In this document: positions 17,757-26,211 of the stretch, piece after piece
Numbering within the stretch: the first letter of the stretch is position 1
How the letters are laid out: every line of letters starts with the position of its first letter
Assembly (NCBI RefSeq): GCF_037996645.1
Contig: NZ_JBBMXV010000001.1
Coordinates: forward strand, 605,917-669,916
Reading direction: 5' to 3'
From: Halalkalicoccus tibetensis
Lineage (GTDB): Archaea; Halobacteriota; Halobacteria; Halobacteriales; Halalkalicoccaceae
DNA: 64,000 nt
Notes under the pieces: generated by a model
What the model was told of the DNA's origin: nothing
Seen by the model: only the letters and a program-made list of their open reading frames with translations
The model's database searches: none
Made by a program: the position numbers and the translations under genes

Positions 17757-18574
17757 GCAACGACCCAGACCAAGACGGGCTCGAGGCGGCCGAGGAGGAG
17801 ATCGACGAGGAACCCGAACCCGAAGCGGGCGGGGACCCCGACGTCGATCCCGACGAGGACGTCCGAGCCGAGAACGAGGAACCGAGCGCCGACGCCGACA
17901 CCGACTCCGATATCGAGGAGCTCGACGTCGAGGCCGAGGCAGAAGAAGAGGACACCGGGCCGACGTTCGACGAGGACGTCATGCCCGACGAGGAGGCCGA
18001 CCTCCTCATCCCGGTCGAGGAGTACCTCGGCGCGGGCGCCCACATCGGGACCCAGCAGAAGACCCAGGACATGGAGCGCTTCATCCACCGCGTGCGCACG
18101 GATGGGCTGTACGTGCTGGACGTCTCGAAGACCGACCAGCGCATCCGCACCGCTGCGGACTTCCTCTCGAACTACGACCCCGAGCAGGTGCTGGTGACTT
18201 CCTCGCGGCAGTACGGTCGGTTCCCGGCCGAGAAGTTCGCCGAGTCCATCGGCGCGCGCGCCCGTACGGGCCGGTTCATCCCGGGGACGTTGACGAACCC
18301 CAAGTACGACGGCTACATCGAACCCGACGTGCTCGTGGTGACCGACCCGATCGGCGACGCACAGGCCGTCACCGAGGCGATCACCGTCGGTATCCCCGTG
18401 ATCGCGATGTGTGACTCGAACAACTCGACGAGCAACGTCGACCTCGTCATCCCGACGAACAACAAGGGTCGCAAGGCCCTCTCCGTCGTCTACTGGCTGC
18501 TGGCCAACGAGACGCTCGACCGCCGCGGTGCCGACACGGTCTACGCGCTCGAGGACTTCGAGAGCGGGATCTGA
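17753..18574 (+). CDS. rps2: 30S ribosomal protein uS2
   Basis: The 273-residue protein has an acidic, low-complexity extension of about 75 residues before the S2 core that starts at [40 protein letters not shown] and [22 protein letters not shown] are core S2 motifs. The extension makes it clearly longer than the core family. The gene overlaps eno by four bases and ends the operon before the mevalonate kinase promoter. Confidence 0.97.
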   Translation: MSNDPDQDGLEAAEEEIDEEPEPEAGGDPDVDPDEDVRAENEEPSADADTDSDIEELDVEAEAEEEDTGPTFDEDVMPDEEADLLIPVEEYLGAGAHIGTQQKTQDMERFIHRVRTDGLYVLDVSKTDQRIRTAADFLSNYDPEQVLVTSSRQYGRFPAEKFAESIGARARTGRFIPGTLTNPKYDGYIEPDVLVVTDPIGDAQAVTEAITVGIPVIAMCDSNNSTSNVDLVIPTNNKGRKALSVVYWLLANETLDRRGADTVYALEDFESGI

Positions 18575-18656
18575 GCGGAACGTTCGCCACGTCGACACTT
18601 CCTTTTGCGTGACGTCATGACCGACCAGCGGCTGGTGTTCACGGACGAACCTGCAG

Positions 18657-18664
18657 CTATAAAC
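18657..18664 (+). promoter_or_regulatory. TATA box before mevalonate kinase
   Basis: CTATAAAC lies 24-31 bases before the mvk ATG, the right distance for a leaderless archaeal transcript, and is the only A+T-rich patch in the 113-base gap after uS2. Confidence 0.5.
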
Positions 18665-18687
18665 CGCGTCGCCGACCACCCTTCCCC

Positions 18688-19671
18688 ATGACCACCGCAA
18701 GCGCGCCGGGGAAGGTGTACCTCTTCGGCGAGCACGCCGTCGTCTACGGCGAGCCCGCGGTCCCGAGTGCGATCTCGCGCCGGGCGCGGGTCACCGCCGA
18801 GCGCCGCGCGGACAGCCGGCTTCGCGTCCATGCCGAGGACCTCTCGCTCGACGGCTTCACCGTCGAGTACAGCGGCGAGACCGATTCGACACCCGACGTG
18901 GACGTCTCGCCGGGGTTGGTCCGAGCGGCGATGGGCTACGTCGACGCCGCGGTTTCGCAGGCCCGCGAGGCGACGGACGCCCCCGAGGCGGGCTTCGACA
19001 TCACCATCGAGAGCGAGATCCCGCTGGGCGCGGGGCTGGGCTCCTCGGCGGCCGTCGTGGTCGCGGGGATCGAGGCCGCGACCCGCGAGCTGGGCGTCGA
19101 ACTGGGAACCGAGGAGATCGCCGACCGGGCGTATCGCGCGGAGCACGAGGTCCAGGAGGGCCAGGCCTCGCGGGCCGATACGTTCTGTTCGGCGACCGGC
19201 GGAGCGGTCCGGGTGGAGGGCGAGGACTGCCGGGCGATCGAGGCGCCGGATCTCCCCTTCGTCATCGGGTTCGACGGCGGCGCGGGCGACACCGGCGAGC
19301 TCGTCGCGGGCGTCCGGGAGCTGCGCGAACGCTACCCGTTCGCGGCGAGCACGGTTGAGACGATCGGCGACCTCGTCCGCCAGGGCGAGCGCGCGCTCGC
19401 GGAGGGCGATCTAGAGGAGCTCGGCACGCTGATGGACTTCAACCACGGACTGCTCTCGTCGCTGGGGGTCTCCTCGCGCTCGCTCGACCGGATGGTCTGG
19501 GCCGCCCGCGACGCGGGCGCCCACGGCGCGAAGCTCACGGGCGCGGGCGGCGGGGGCTGTATCGTCGCGCTCGATCCGACCGACGGGACCGAGAGCGCGC
19601 TGGGGTTCACGCCGGGCTGCGAGGAGGGCTTTCGGGCCGAGCTCGACGACGAGGGGGTGCGCGTCGAGTGA
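18688..19671 (+). CDS. mvk: Mevalonate kinase
   Basis: A 327-residue GHMP kinase that phosphorylates mevalonate at carbon 5 for archaeal lipid synthesis. APGKVYLFGEHAVVYGEPAV opens the protein, the phosphate-binding loop PLGAGLGSSAAVVVAG lies near residue 112, and KLTGAGGGGCIVAL near residue 275. Its TGA overlaps the GTG start of the isopentenyl phosphate kinase, so two steps of the pathway are coupled. Confidence 0.96.
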   Translation: MTTASAPGKVYLFGEHAVVYGEPAVPSAISRRARVTAERRADSRLRVHAEDLSLDGFTVEYSGETDSTPDVDVSPGLVRAAMGYVDAAVSQAREATDAPEAGFDITIESEIPLGAGLGSSAAVVVAGIEAATRELGVELGTEEIADRAYRAEHEVQEGQASRADTFCSATGGAVRVEGEDCRAIEAPDLPFVIGFDGGAGDTGELVAGVRELRERYPFAASTVETIGDLVRQGERALAEGDLEELGTLMDFNHGLLSSLGVSSRSLDRMVWAARDAGAHGAKLTGAGGGGCIVALDPTDGTESALGFTPGCEEGFRAELDDEGVRVE

Positions 19672-20396
19672 TCGTCCTGAAGCTCGGGGGATCGGTGATC
19701 ACCGACAAGGACAGCGACGAAACGGTCGACGAGGAGCGCCTCGCGGCGCTTGCGGGTGCACTCGGCGGATACGACGGCGAGCTCGTCGTCGTCCACGGCG
19801 GCGGGAGCTTCGGGCATCCCGCGGCCGCGGCCCACGGCGTCTCGCGGACCGACGGCACCCGCTCGGCGGAAGGGGTTCGGGAGGTCCACGCCGCGATGAA
19901 GCGGCTGAACGATCGGGTGGTCAGTGCGCTCGCGGGCGAGGGCGTCCCGGCCGTCCCGGTCCATCCGTTCTCACTGGCCCATCGTTCCCGGGAGGGCGAG
20001 CTCTCGCTTCCCGTCGAAGGGGTCGAGGCGAGCCTCGGCGAGGGGTTCGTCCCGGTGCTTCACGGCGACGTCGTCGTCCATCGGGACGAGGGCGCGACGG
20101 TCGTCAGCGGCGACGAGCTCGTGGTCTCGCTCGCCGAAGGGCTCGGCGCCGACCGGGTGGGGCTGTGTTCGACGGTGCCGGGCGTGCTCGACGACGGGGG
20201 CGAGGTGGTCCCGCGGATCGGGGGTTACGACGAGGTCGCGGGCTATCTGGGCGAGAGCGAGTCGACGGACGTCACGGGCGGGATGGCGGCGAAGGTGCGC
20301 GCGCTGCTCGATCTGGAAGCCCCGGCGTCGGTCTTCGGACCCGAGGCGCTGGAGGGGTTCCTCGCGGGCGAGGAGCCCGGTACGCGGATCGGCTGA
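19668..20396 (+). CDS. Isopentenyl phosphate kinase
   Basis: A 242-residue amino-acid-kinase-fold enzyme that turns isopentenyl phosphate into the diphosphate in the archaeal mevalonate pathway. LKLGGSVITDK (3-13) is the ATP-phosphate loop, VVVHGGGSFGH (about 41-51) carries the His diagnostic for this family, and DVTGGMAAKV lies near the end. The GTG start overlaps the mvk stop. Together with the adjacent prenyl synthase it forms a lipid-precursor cluster. Confidence 0.94.
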   Translation: MIVLKLGGSVITDKDSDETVDEERLAALAGALGGYDGELVVVHGGGSFGHPAAAAHGVSRTDGTRSAEGVREVHAAMKRLNDRVVSALAGEGVPAVPVHPFSLAHRSREGELSLPVEGVEASLGEGFVPVLHGDVVVHRDEGATVVSGDELVVSLAEGLGADRVGLCSTVPGVLDDGGEVVPRIGGYDEVAGYLGESESTDVTGGMAAKVRALLDLEAPASVFGPEALEGFLAGEEPGTRIG

Positions 20397-20410
20397 GAGA
20401 ACGACGGAAG

Positions 20411-20420
20411 GATTATATCT
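20411..20420 (+). promoter_or_regulatory. TATA box of the small membrane protein gene at 20442
   Basis: GATTATATCT is about 25-30 bases before the ATG at 20442, consistent with a leaderless transcript. Confidence 0.45.
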
Positions 20421-20441
20421 CTTCTCATACATGTATTATAT

Positions 20442-20786
20442 ATGGTACGGACACCGGGATGGGTTGCCGTCTCGGCGGGCGCGTATCTCGTGGCCCTCTC
20501 CCTGCTCGTCCTGTTGCTCGATGGAGTGGCACTGACCGGCCCGCTCGCACGACGGGCCCGCACGTACAGACTACTCGAAAACGGAGTGATTCGACAGGAT
20601 AGCGGCGCACTCGTCAGCACGTTCGTCCCCGGTTCGCGGATCACGGTCGCCGAACGCGATGGGGAGCTGATCAGGTTCGAACGCCGCGGACCGTGGTGGC
20701 CGGAGACGGCGTTCGTCGTCGACGAGGGCGGGGACCGAGAGGCCACCGCTCGCTGGTTCGACGTCGGTACCGGTAATCCCTACTGA
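20442..20786 (+). CDS. Small membrane protein, unknown
   Basis: A 114-residue protein with one clear membrane helix at about residues 7-30 (VAVSAGAYLVALSLLVLLLDGVAL) and a soluble, charged C-terminal part with FVPGSRITVAERDGELIRFERRGPWWPETAFVV. I do not recognise a family. It is convergent with a broken membrane protein gene. Confidence 0.6.
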   Translation: MVRTPGWVAVSAGAYLVALSLLVLLLDGVALTGPLARRARTYRLLENGVIRQDSGALVSTFVPGSRITVAERDGELIRFERRGPWWPETAFVVDEGGDREATARWFDVGTGNPY

Positions 20787-20820
20787 GCGAACGCGGCTCG
20801 AATGGACGCTGTCTTCGTCT

Positions 20821-21393
20821 CTATCGCGCACGCTGCCGGGCGACCGTCTCGGCGAGCCGGGGGAACGCCAGCATCGCGAGCCCTGAGACGCCCACCGCGC
20901 TCGCGAACGCCGCGGGCGGGTAGCCGACCAGCGCCGCGAGCGCGACGCTCCCGTAGGAGGCGGCGAGGAGCGTGAGGTTGTAGTAGACGAGCCGGAGCCC
21001 GACGAGCGCCGGCGTGATCGACACCCAGCCGAGCGTGTCGGTGACGAGCGGGCGGACCAGCCCCGTGTGGATCGCCGTCGCGACGAGGGTCATCGTCGTC
21101 CAGGCGGCAAACGCCGACCCGGAAACCCCGAACCCGCCGTCGACGACCGTTGTGCTGATTCAGACGAGCGTCGGCAGCGCGAGGACGGCGATCTCCGCGA
21201 ACAGATACGGGGTATCGTGGAGGAACTGCCCGAACGCGCTCTTCTCGCCCGACCCCGTGCTCCCCCAGCCGTACCAGCTCCGGCGGCTCGACGTGTAGGC
21301 CGGGCACGTCTTCCGGCCCGAGACCCGCTTACGGGGCGGCGGATCGGCCGGCCTGGCCCTTCGGTTCGCTTTGGGCGTCGTCGGACTGCTCAT
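20821..21393 (-). pseudogene. Membrane protein gene interrupted by an in-frame TGA
   Basis: Two minus-strand open pieces in the same frame, 21163-21393 and 20821-21159, are separated only by a TGA at 21160-21162. The first ends TPYLFAEIAVLALPTLV and the second continues ISTTVVDGGFG and then TMTLVATAIHTGLVRPLV, several hydrophobic helices and LAMLAFPRLAETVARQRAR. Read through, it would be a protein of about 190 residues with at least four membrane segments. A nonsense mutation, a sequencing error, or two separate genes with a restart at 21093 are all possible. I do not recognise the family. Confidence 0.6.
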
Positions 21394-21503
21394 CGTTCCC
21401 GGCTTCCACGTCCACCTACAAGAACCGTGGCAAGTGATAGCATCGGTGGGCGATCCGGTGTTCGGCGCGCGACCCTCCCTCGGGCGGCGGATGTAGGCAT
21501 CAG

Positions 21504-21541
21504 TGGGTCGGTTCAGCCTGTCACGGGCTGCAACGAACCCA
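21504..21541. repeat. Imperfect inverted repeat before RNase J
   Basis: TGGGTCGGTTCAGCC and GGCTGCAACGAACCCA form a 38-base imperfect stem (TGGGT/ACCCA, GTT/AAC, CAGCC/GGCTG with small bulges). It lies just before the TATA-like TTTATACC at 21547. It might be a terminator or an operator. Confidence 0.4.
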
Positions 21542-21546
21542 CGTTC

Positions 21547-21554
21547 TTTATACC
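21547..21554 (+). promoter_or_regulatory. Possible TATA box upstream of RNase J
   Basis: TTTATACC would give a leader of about 150 bases before the ATG at 21726. Another A+T patch, CTATATAC (21709-21716), is too close to the ATG to be its TATA box. Confidence 0.3.
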
Positions 21555-21725
21555 GTAGGATCTCGTAGCGCCACCTAACGAAACCCGCGGGTAATGCGGA
21601 TCGGCCGCATGCGGGAGCTCGAAATCGTTCGGGACCTGTCGACTCACGGCGGTGCGGTGCCGGGAGCGTCCGCGGTTTTCAATGAGCGCGTTCGCCATCA
21701 GGCGAACCGCTATATACACCCAACT

Positions 21726-23072
21726 ATGGAAATCGAAATCGCAACGATCGGCGGCTACGAGGAGGTCGGCCGGCAGATGACTGCCGTCCGCGCTGGCGAC
21801 GACGTCGTCATCTTCGACATGGGACTCAACCTGTCGAAGGTCCTCATTCACGACAACGTACAGACCGAGAAGATGCACAGCCTCGACCTGATCGACATGG
21901 GCGCGATCCCCGACGATCGCGTGATGTCCGACATCGAGGGCGACGTTCAGGCGATCGTCCCGACCCACGGTCACCTCGACCACATCGGCGCGATCTCCAA
22001 GCTCGCCCACCGCTACGACGCGCCCATCGTGGCGACGCCCTTCACGATCGAGCTCGTCAAACAGGAGATCGACGATGAGAACAAGTTCATGGTCGAGAAC
22101 GACCTCCAGAAGATGGAGTCGGGCTCCTCGATGGAGATCGGCAACGGCCTCGAACTCGAGTTCGTCAACGTCACCCACTCGATCATCGACGCGATCAACC
22201 CGGTGCTCCACACCCCCGAGGGCGCGATCGTCTACGGGCTCGACAAGCGTATGGACCACACGCCCGTCATCGGCGACCCGATCGACATGGAGCGCTTCCG
22301 CGAGATCGGCCGCGAGGGCGAGGGCGTCCTAGCGTATATCGAGGACTGCACCAACGCCAACAAGAAGGGGCGGACCCCCAGCGAGGCGGTCGCCCGGCGC
22401 CACCTGCAGGACGTCATGACGAGCATCGAGGACTACGACGGCGGGATCGTCGCGACGACGTTCTCGAGCCACATCGCCCGCGTGAAGTCGCTCGTCGAGT
22501 TCGCCCAGGACATCGACCGCACGCCCCTGCTTCTGGGCCGGTCGATGGAGAAGTACTCGGGCACCGCGGAGCGACTGGGCTTCGTCGACTTCCCCGACGA
22601 GGTCGCCATGTTCGGCCACCGGAAGGCCTACCAGCGCGCATTCAAGCGCATCATGAACGAGGGCAAGGAGAACTTCCTGCCGATCGTGACGGGCCATCAG
22701 GGCGAGCCCCGCGCGATGCTCACCCGGATGGGACGGGGCGAGACGCCCTACCAGCTCGACGACGGCGACAAGGTGCTGTTCTCGGCGCGGGTCATCCCGG
22801 AGCCGACCAACGAGGGTCAGCGCTACCAGTCCGAGAACCTGCTGCGGATGCAGGGCGCGCGGATCTACGACGAAATCCACGTCTCGGGCCACCTCTGCCA
22901 GGAGGGCCACTACGAGATGCTCGACGCCCTCCAGCCCCAGCACGTCATCCCGGCCCACCAGAACATGAAGGGCTACTCGGGCTACGTCGACCTCTGTCAG
23001 AACCAGGGCTACGAACTCGGTCGTGACATCCACGTCACGCACAACGGCAACGTCATCTCGCTGGTCGAGTAA
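21726..23072 (+). CDS. rnj: RNase J family ribonuclease
   Basis: A 448-residue beta-CASP metallo-beta-lactamase. The zinc motif [10 protein letters not shown] lies near residue 80, THSIIDAI near 140, and a beta-CASP region follows; the C-terminal [14 protein letters not shown] and [12 protein letters not shown] carry the last His residues. Archaeal members are 5'-3' exoribonucleases acting on 5'-monophosphate RNA. The stop overlaps the idsA start (TAATG), the usual haloarchaeal order. Confidence 0.93.
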   Translation: MEIEIATIGGYEEVGRQMTAVRAGDDVVIFDMGLNLSKVLIHDNVQTEKMHSLDLIDMGAIPDDRVMSDIEGDVQAIVPTHGHLDHIGAISKLAHRYDAPIVATPFTIELVKQEIDDENKFMVENDLQKMESGSSMEIGNGLELEFVNVTHSIIDAINPVLHTPEGAIVYGLDKRMDHTPVIGDPIDMERFREIGREGEGVLAYIEDCTNANKKGRTPSEAVARRHLQDVMTSIEDYDGGIVATTFSSHIARVKSLVEFAQDIDRTPLLLGRSMEKYSGTAERLGFVDFPDEVAMFGHRKAYQRAFKRIMNEGKENFLPIVTGHQGEPRAMLTRMGRGETPYQLDDGDKVLFSARVIPEPTNEGQRYQSENLLRMQGARIYDEIHVSGHLCQEGHYEMLDALQPQHVIPAHQNMKGYSGYVDLCQNQGYELGRDIHVTHNGNVISLVE

Positions 23073-24115
23073 TGACCAATCCAGAGGCGCGGTCGGTGGA
23101 CGAGGCGGTGGCCAAGCGTCGTGAGCTGGTCAACGAGGCCATCGACGAGGAGCTCCCCGTCACCCGGCCCGAGCGGCTCTACGAAGCCTCGCGCTACCTG
23201 CTGGAGGCGGGCGGAAAGCGCCTCCGCCCGGCGGTGTTGCTGCTGACCGCGGAGGCGCTGTCGGACGTCGAGCCCCTCACGACGAGTTATCGGGAGTTCC
23301 CGACGCTCGACGGGGACCGCATCGACGTGATGCGGGCGGCCGTCTCGATCGAGGTCATCCAGTCGTTCACCCTGATCCACGACGACATCATGGACGACGA
23401 CGACCTCCGACGGGGCGTGCCGTCGGTCCACCGCGAGTACGACCTCGAGACCGCGATCCTCGCGGGCGACACCCTCTACTCGAAGGCCTTCGAGATCATG
23501 CTCGAGAGCGGCGCCGAGCCCGAGCGGAGCCTCGAGGCGGTCCGGACGCTCGCCCATACCTGCACCCAGATCTCCGAGGGGCAGTCGCTGGACGTCGAGT
23601 TCGAGCGCAGCGACTCGGTCGACGAGGAGCAGTACCTCGAGATGGTCGAACACAAGACCGCGGTGCTGTACGGGGCCGCCGCGAGCCTCCCCCCGACGCT
23701 GCTCGGCGCCGAGAGCGGGACCGTCGAGGCGCTCTATCGCTATGGGATCGATATCGGCAGGGCGTTCCAGATCCAGGACGACGTGCTCGACCTGACGGTG
23801 CCGAGCGACACCCTCGGCAAACAGCGGGGCAGCGACATCGTCGAGGGTAAACGCACCCTGATCACGCTACACGCCCGCCAACAGGGCGTCGACGTCGACG
23901 ATCTGGTCGACGTCTCGGACCCCGAGGCCGTCTCGGAGGCCGAGATCGACGAGGCCGTCTCCACGTTGGAGGAGGCCGGCAGCATCGACTACGCCCGCAA
24001 AACGGCCCAGTCGCTCGTCGACAACGGGAAGGCCGAACTCGAGGTCCTGCCCGACAACGAGGCGCGGGCACAGCTCGAGGCCGTCGCCGACTTCCTGATC
24101 GAACGCGGCTACTGA
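23072..24115 (+). CDS. idsA: Polyprenyl synthetase (GGPP synthase type)
   Basis: A 347-residue trans-prenyltransferase making C15-C25 isoprenoid diphosphates for archaeal ether lipids. The first aspartate-rich motif HDDIMDDDDLRRG (about 105-117) and the second QIQDDVLD (about 233-240) are intact, as is GGKRLRPAVLLL near residue 48. Product length cannot be read from this. It is coupled to rnj and close to mvk and ipk. Confidence 0.95.
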   Translation: MTNPEARSVDEAVAKRRELVNEAIDEELPVTRPERLYEASRYLLEAGGKRLRPAVLLLTAEALSDVEPLTTSYREFPTLDGDRIDVMRAAVSIEVIQSFTLIHDDIMDDDDLRRGVPSVHREYDLETAILAGDTLYSKAFEIMLESGAEPERSLEAVRTLAHTCTQISEGQSLDVEFERSDSVDEEQYLEMVEHKTAVLYGAAASLPPTLLGAESGTVEALYRYGIDIGRAFQIQDDVLDLTVPSDTLGKQRGSDIVEGKRTLITLHARQQGVDVDDLVDVSDPEAVSEAEIDEAVSTLEEAGSIDYARKTAQSLVDNGKAELEVLPDNEARAQLEAVADFLIERGY

Positions 24116-24263
24116 CGCGCCATTTCCTCCGAAGACCCGCCGCGGAATCGCCGCGACGTCGCCCCGTTCGCGGGCAGCCGGATCCAGACACCACTGGACC
24201 TCCGAGCGACCTACTCCACGCCCGATCAGTTTTCTTTTCACCCGTTCGCGCGAAGCGACGGTA

Positions 24264-26033
24264 ATGGACCAGGAGCTCAGAGAGCGGATCGAGCGGGAGG
24301 CCGAGAAACACGCGCTGATGAACGCCGTCAAACACGGCGGCGAGGCAGACGTGGGCGCGATCATGGGGCCGCTGATGGGCGAGAACCCCGAGTTCCGACC
24401 CCACGGCGACGAGATCCCCGGCGTCGCTGGCGGGGTCATCGCCCGGGTCAACGACCTTACGCCCGAGGAACGTCGCGACCGACTGGCCGAGCTCGCCCCC
24501 GAACTGCTCGCGGAGCTGGAGGCAGACGACGAGGAGGACGACCGCGTCCTGCCGGACCTGCCGAACGCGGAGGAGTACGAGGAGATTCGGATGCGCTGTG
24601 CGCCCAACCCCAACGGTCCGTGGCATCTCGGCCACGGCCGGATGCCCGCCGTGATCGGGACCTACAAGGAGCTCTACGACGGCTGGTTCCTCGTCCGGTT
24701 CGACGACACGGACCCCGAGACCAAACGCCCCGACCTCGAGGCCTACGACGACATCCTCGAGGACATCGAGTACCTCGGGTTCGAGCCCGACGAGACCATG
24801 AAGGCCTCCGATCGGCTCGAGACCTACTACGAGCACGCCCGCGAGCTCATCGAGAAGGGGGGTGCCTACACCTGCTCGTGTCCCGGCGAGGAGTTCTCGG
24901 AGCTGAAGAACGACGGCCGGCCCTGTCCGCATCGCGACAAGGACGCCGGGACCACCCTCGAGGAGTTCGAGGCGATGATCGACGGGGAGTACGAGTCGGG
25001 CGAGATGGTGCTTCGCGTTCGGACCGACATCGAGCACAAGAACCCCGCGCTGCGCGACTGGGTGGCGTTCCGGCTCATCGACACGCCACACCCCCGCGAG
25101 GAGGCCGCGGAGTACCGCTGCTGGCCGATGCTCGACTTCCAGTCGGGCGTCGACGACCACCTCAAGGGGATCACCCACATCATCCGCGGGATCGACCTGC
25201 AGGACTCGGCGAAGCGCCAGCGGTTCGTCTACGAGTACTTCGGCTGGGAGTACCCCGAGGTCGTTCACTGGGGACACATCCAGACCGACGAGTACGACGT
25301 GGCGCTCTCGACCTCGACCATCGGCGAGCTGATCCGGAAGGGCGAGCTCGACGGCTGGGACGACCCCCGGGCGCCGACCCTCCAGAGCGTCCGCCGGCGG
25401 GGCATCGAGGGTGAGGCGGTCACCGAGGCAATGGTCGAGCTCGGCACCTCGACGAGCAACGTCGATCTGGCGATGAGCAGCGTCTACGCGAAGAACCGCG
25501 AGCGCGTCGACGACGGGGCGACCCGGCGCTTCCTCGTCCGCGACGGGGTCGAGTACCCCCTGACCGGCGACCATCCCGAAACGGCCGAGCCGCCGGTCCA
25601 CCCCGACCACGAGGACCGGGGCACGCGCCACATCCCCGCCGGCGAGGCGGCCCTCATCGAGCCCGTCGACGTCCCCGACCACGGCGAGCGGGTCTGGCTG
25701 AAGGGGCTGGGCTGTTTCCGCCACGAACGCGACACCCTCGAGTACACGGGTGACGATATCGAGGCCGTCCGCGAGGGGGGCGTCGACGTGATACACTGGG
25801 TGCCCGCCGACGAGAGCGTCCCCGTCCGGCTCCGGACGATGGACGGCGACGTCGAGGGGCGCGCCGAGCCCGGGTTCGTCGAGTCCGAGGTCGACGAGGT
25901 CGTGCAGTTCGAGCGGATCGGGTTCGCCCGGGTGGACCGCGTGGCGGGACGCGCCGCGGCCGGGACGAGCGGGTCCGACCCGCGAGACGAGGGCGAGAAA
26001 AGCGAATCGGTGGCGTACTTCGCGCACCCCTGA
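24264..26033 (+). CDS. gltX: Glutamyl-tRNA synthetase, archaeal type
   Basis: A 589-residue class I synthetase. After an N-terminal helical region the HIGH-type motif appears as PNPNGPWHLGHGRMP (about residue 115-129), and the KMSKS position is occupied by ALSTSTIGELI, as in archaeal enzymes. VRFDDTDPETKRP and GVDDHLKGITHIIRG are catalytic-domain signatures, and the C-terminal beta-barrel domain is GluRS/GlnRS-like. Haloarchaea use such enzymes to charge both tRNA-Glu and tRNA-Gln (indirect route). A 148-base spacer separates it from idsA. Confidence 0.95.
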   Translation: MDQELRERIEREAEKHALMNAVKHGGEADVGAIMGPLMGENPEFRPHGDEIPGVAGGVIARVNDLTPEERRDRLAELAPELLAELEADDEEDDRVLPDLPNAEEYEEIRMRCAPNPNGPWHLGHGRMPAVIGTYKELYDGWFLVRFDDTDPETKRPDLEAYDDILEDIEYLGFEPDETMKASDRLETYYEHARELIEKGGAYTCSCPGEEFSELKNDGRPCPHRDKDAGTTLEEFEAMIDGEYESGEMVLRVRTDIEHKNPALRDWVAFRLIDTPHPREEAAEYRCWPMLDFQSGVDDHLKGITHIIRGIDLQDSAKRQRFVYEYFGWEYPEVVHWGHIQTDEYDVALSTSTIGELIRKGELDGWDDPRAPTLQSVRRRGIEGEAVTEAMVELGTSTSNVDLAMSSVYAKNRERVDDGATRRFLVRDGVEYPLTGDHPETAEPPVHPDHEDRGTRHIPAGEAALIEPVDVPDHGERVWLKGLGCFRHERDTLEYTGDDIEAVREGGVDVIHWVPADESVPVRLRTMDGDVEGRAEPGFVESEVDEVVQFERIGFARVDRVAGRAAAGTSGSDPRDEGEKSESVAYFAHP

Positions 26034-26049
26034 CCTGACTCAACCGCGA

Positions 26050-26211
26050 TCACTCCCAGTCGGCGTCCCCGAGGGGTTCGGCGACGACGCCGTCCTGCCT
26101 GGCGAGCACCCGCGCGTGGGCTGTACAGACCAGCCGCTCGTCGGCCCAGGGAACGTGCAGCCGGACGGCGGCCGAGCGGTCGCAGCCGGCCTCGGAACAG
26201 GGTTCAGTCAT
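26050..26211 (-). CDS. Small zinc-finger-like protein
   Basis: A 53-residue protein with a likely zinc site: MTEPCSEAGCDRSAAVRLHVPW...LVCTAHARVL supplies two Cys early, then Cys and His. The start at 26211 lies eight bases inside the end of tmcA, so it is the last gene of that unit. Function unknown. Confidence 0.6.
   Translation of the reverse strand: MTEPCSEAGCDRSAAVRLHVPWADERLVCTAHARVLARQDGVVAEPLGDADWE

Noticed and set aside
23862-26027. 721-codon minus-strand frame
   Set aside because: Antisense to the GluRS gene and the end of idsA; composition is that of a shadow frame.
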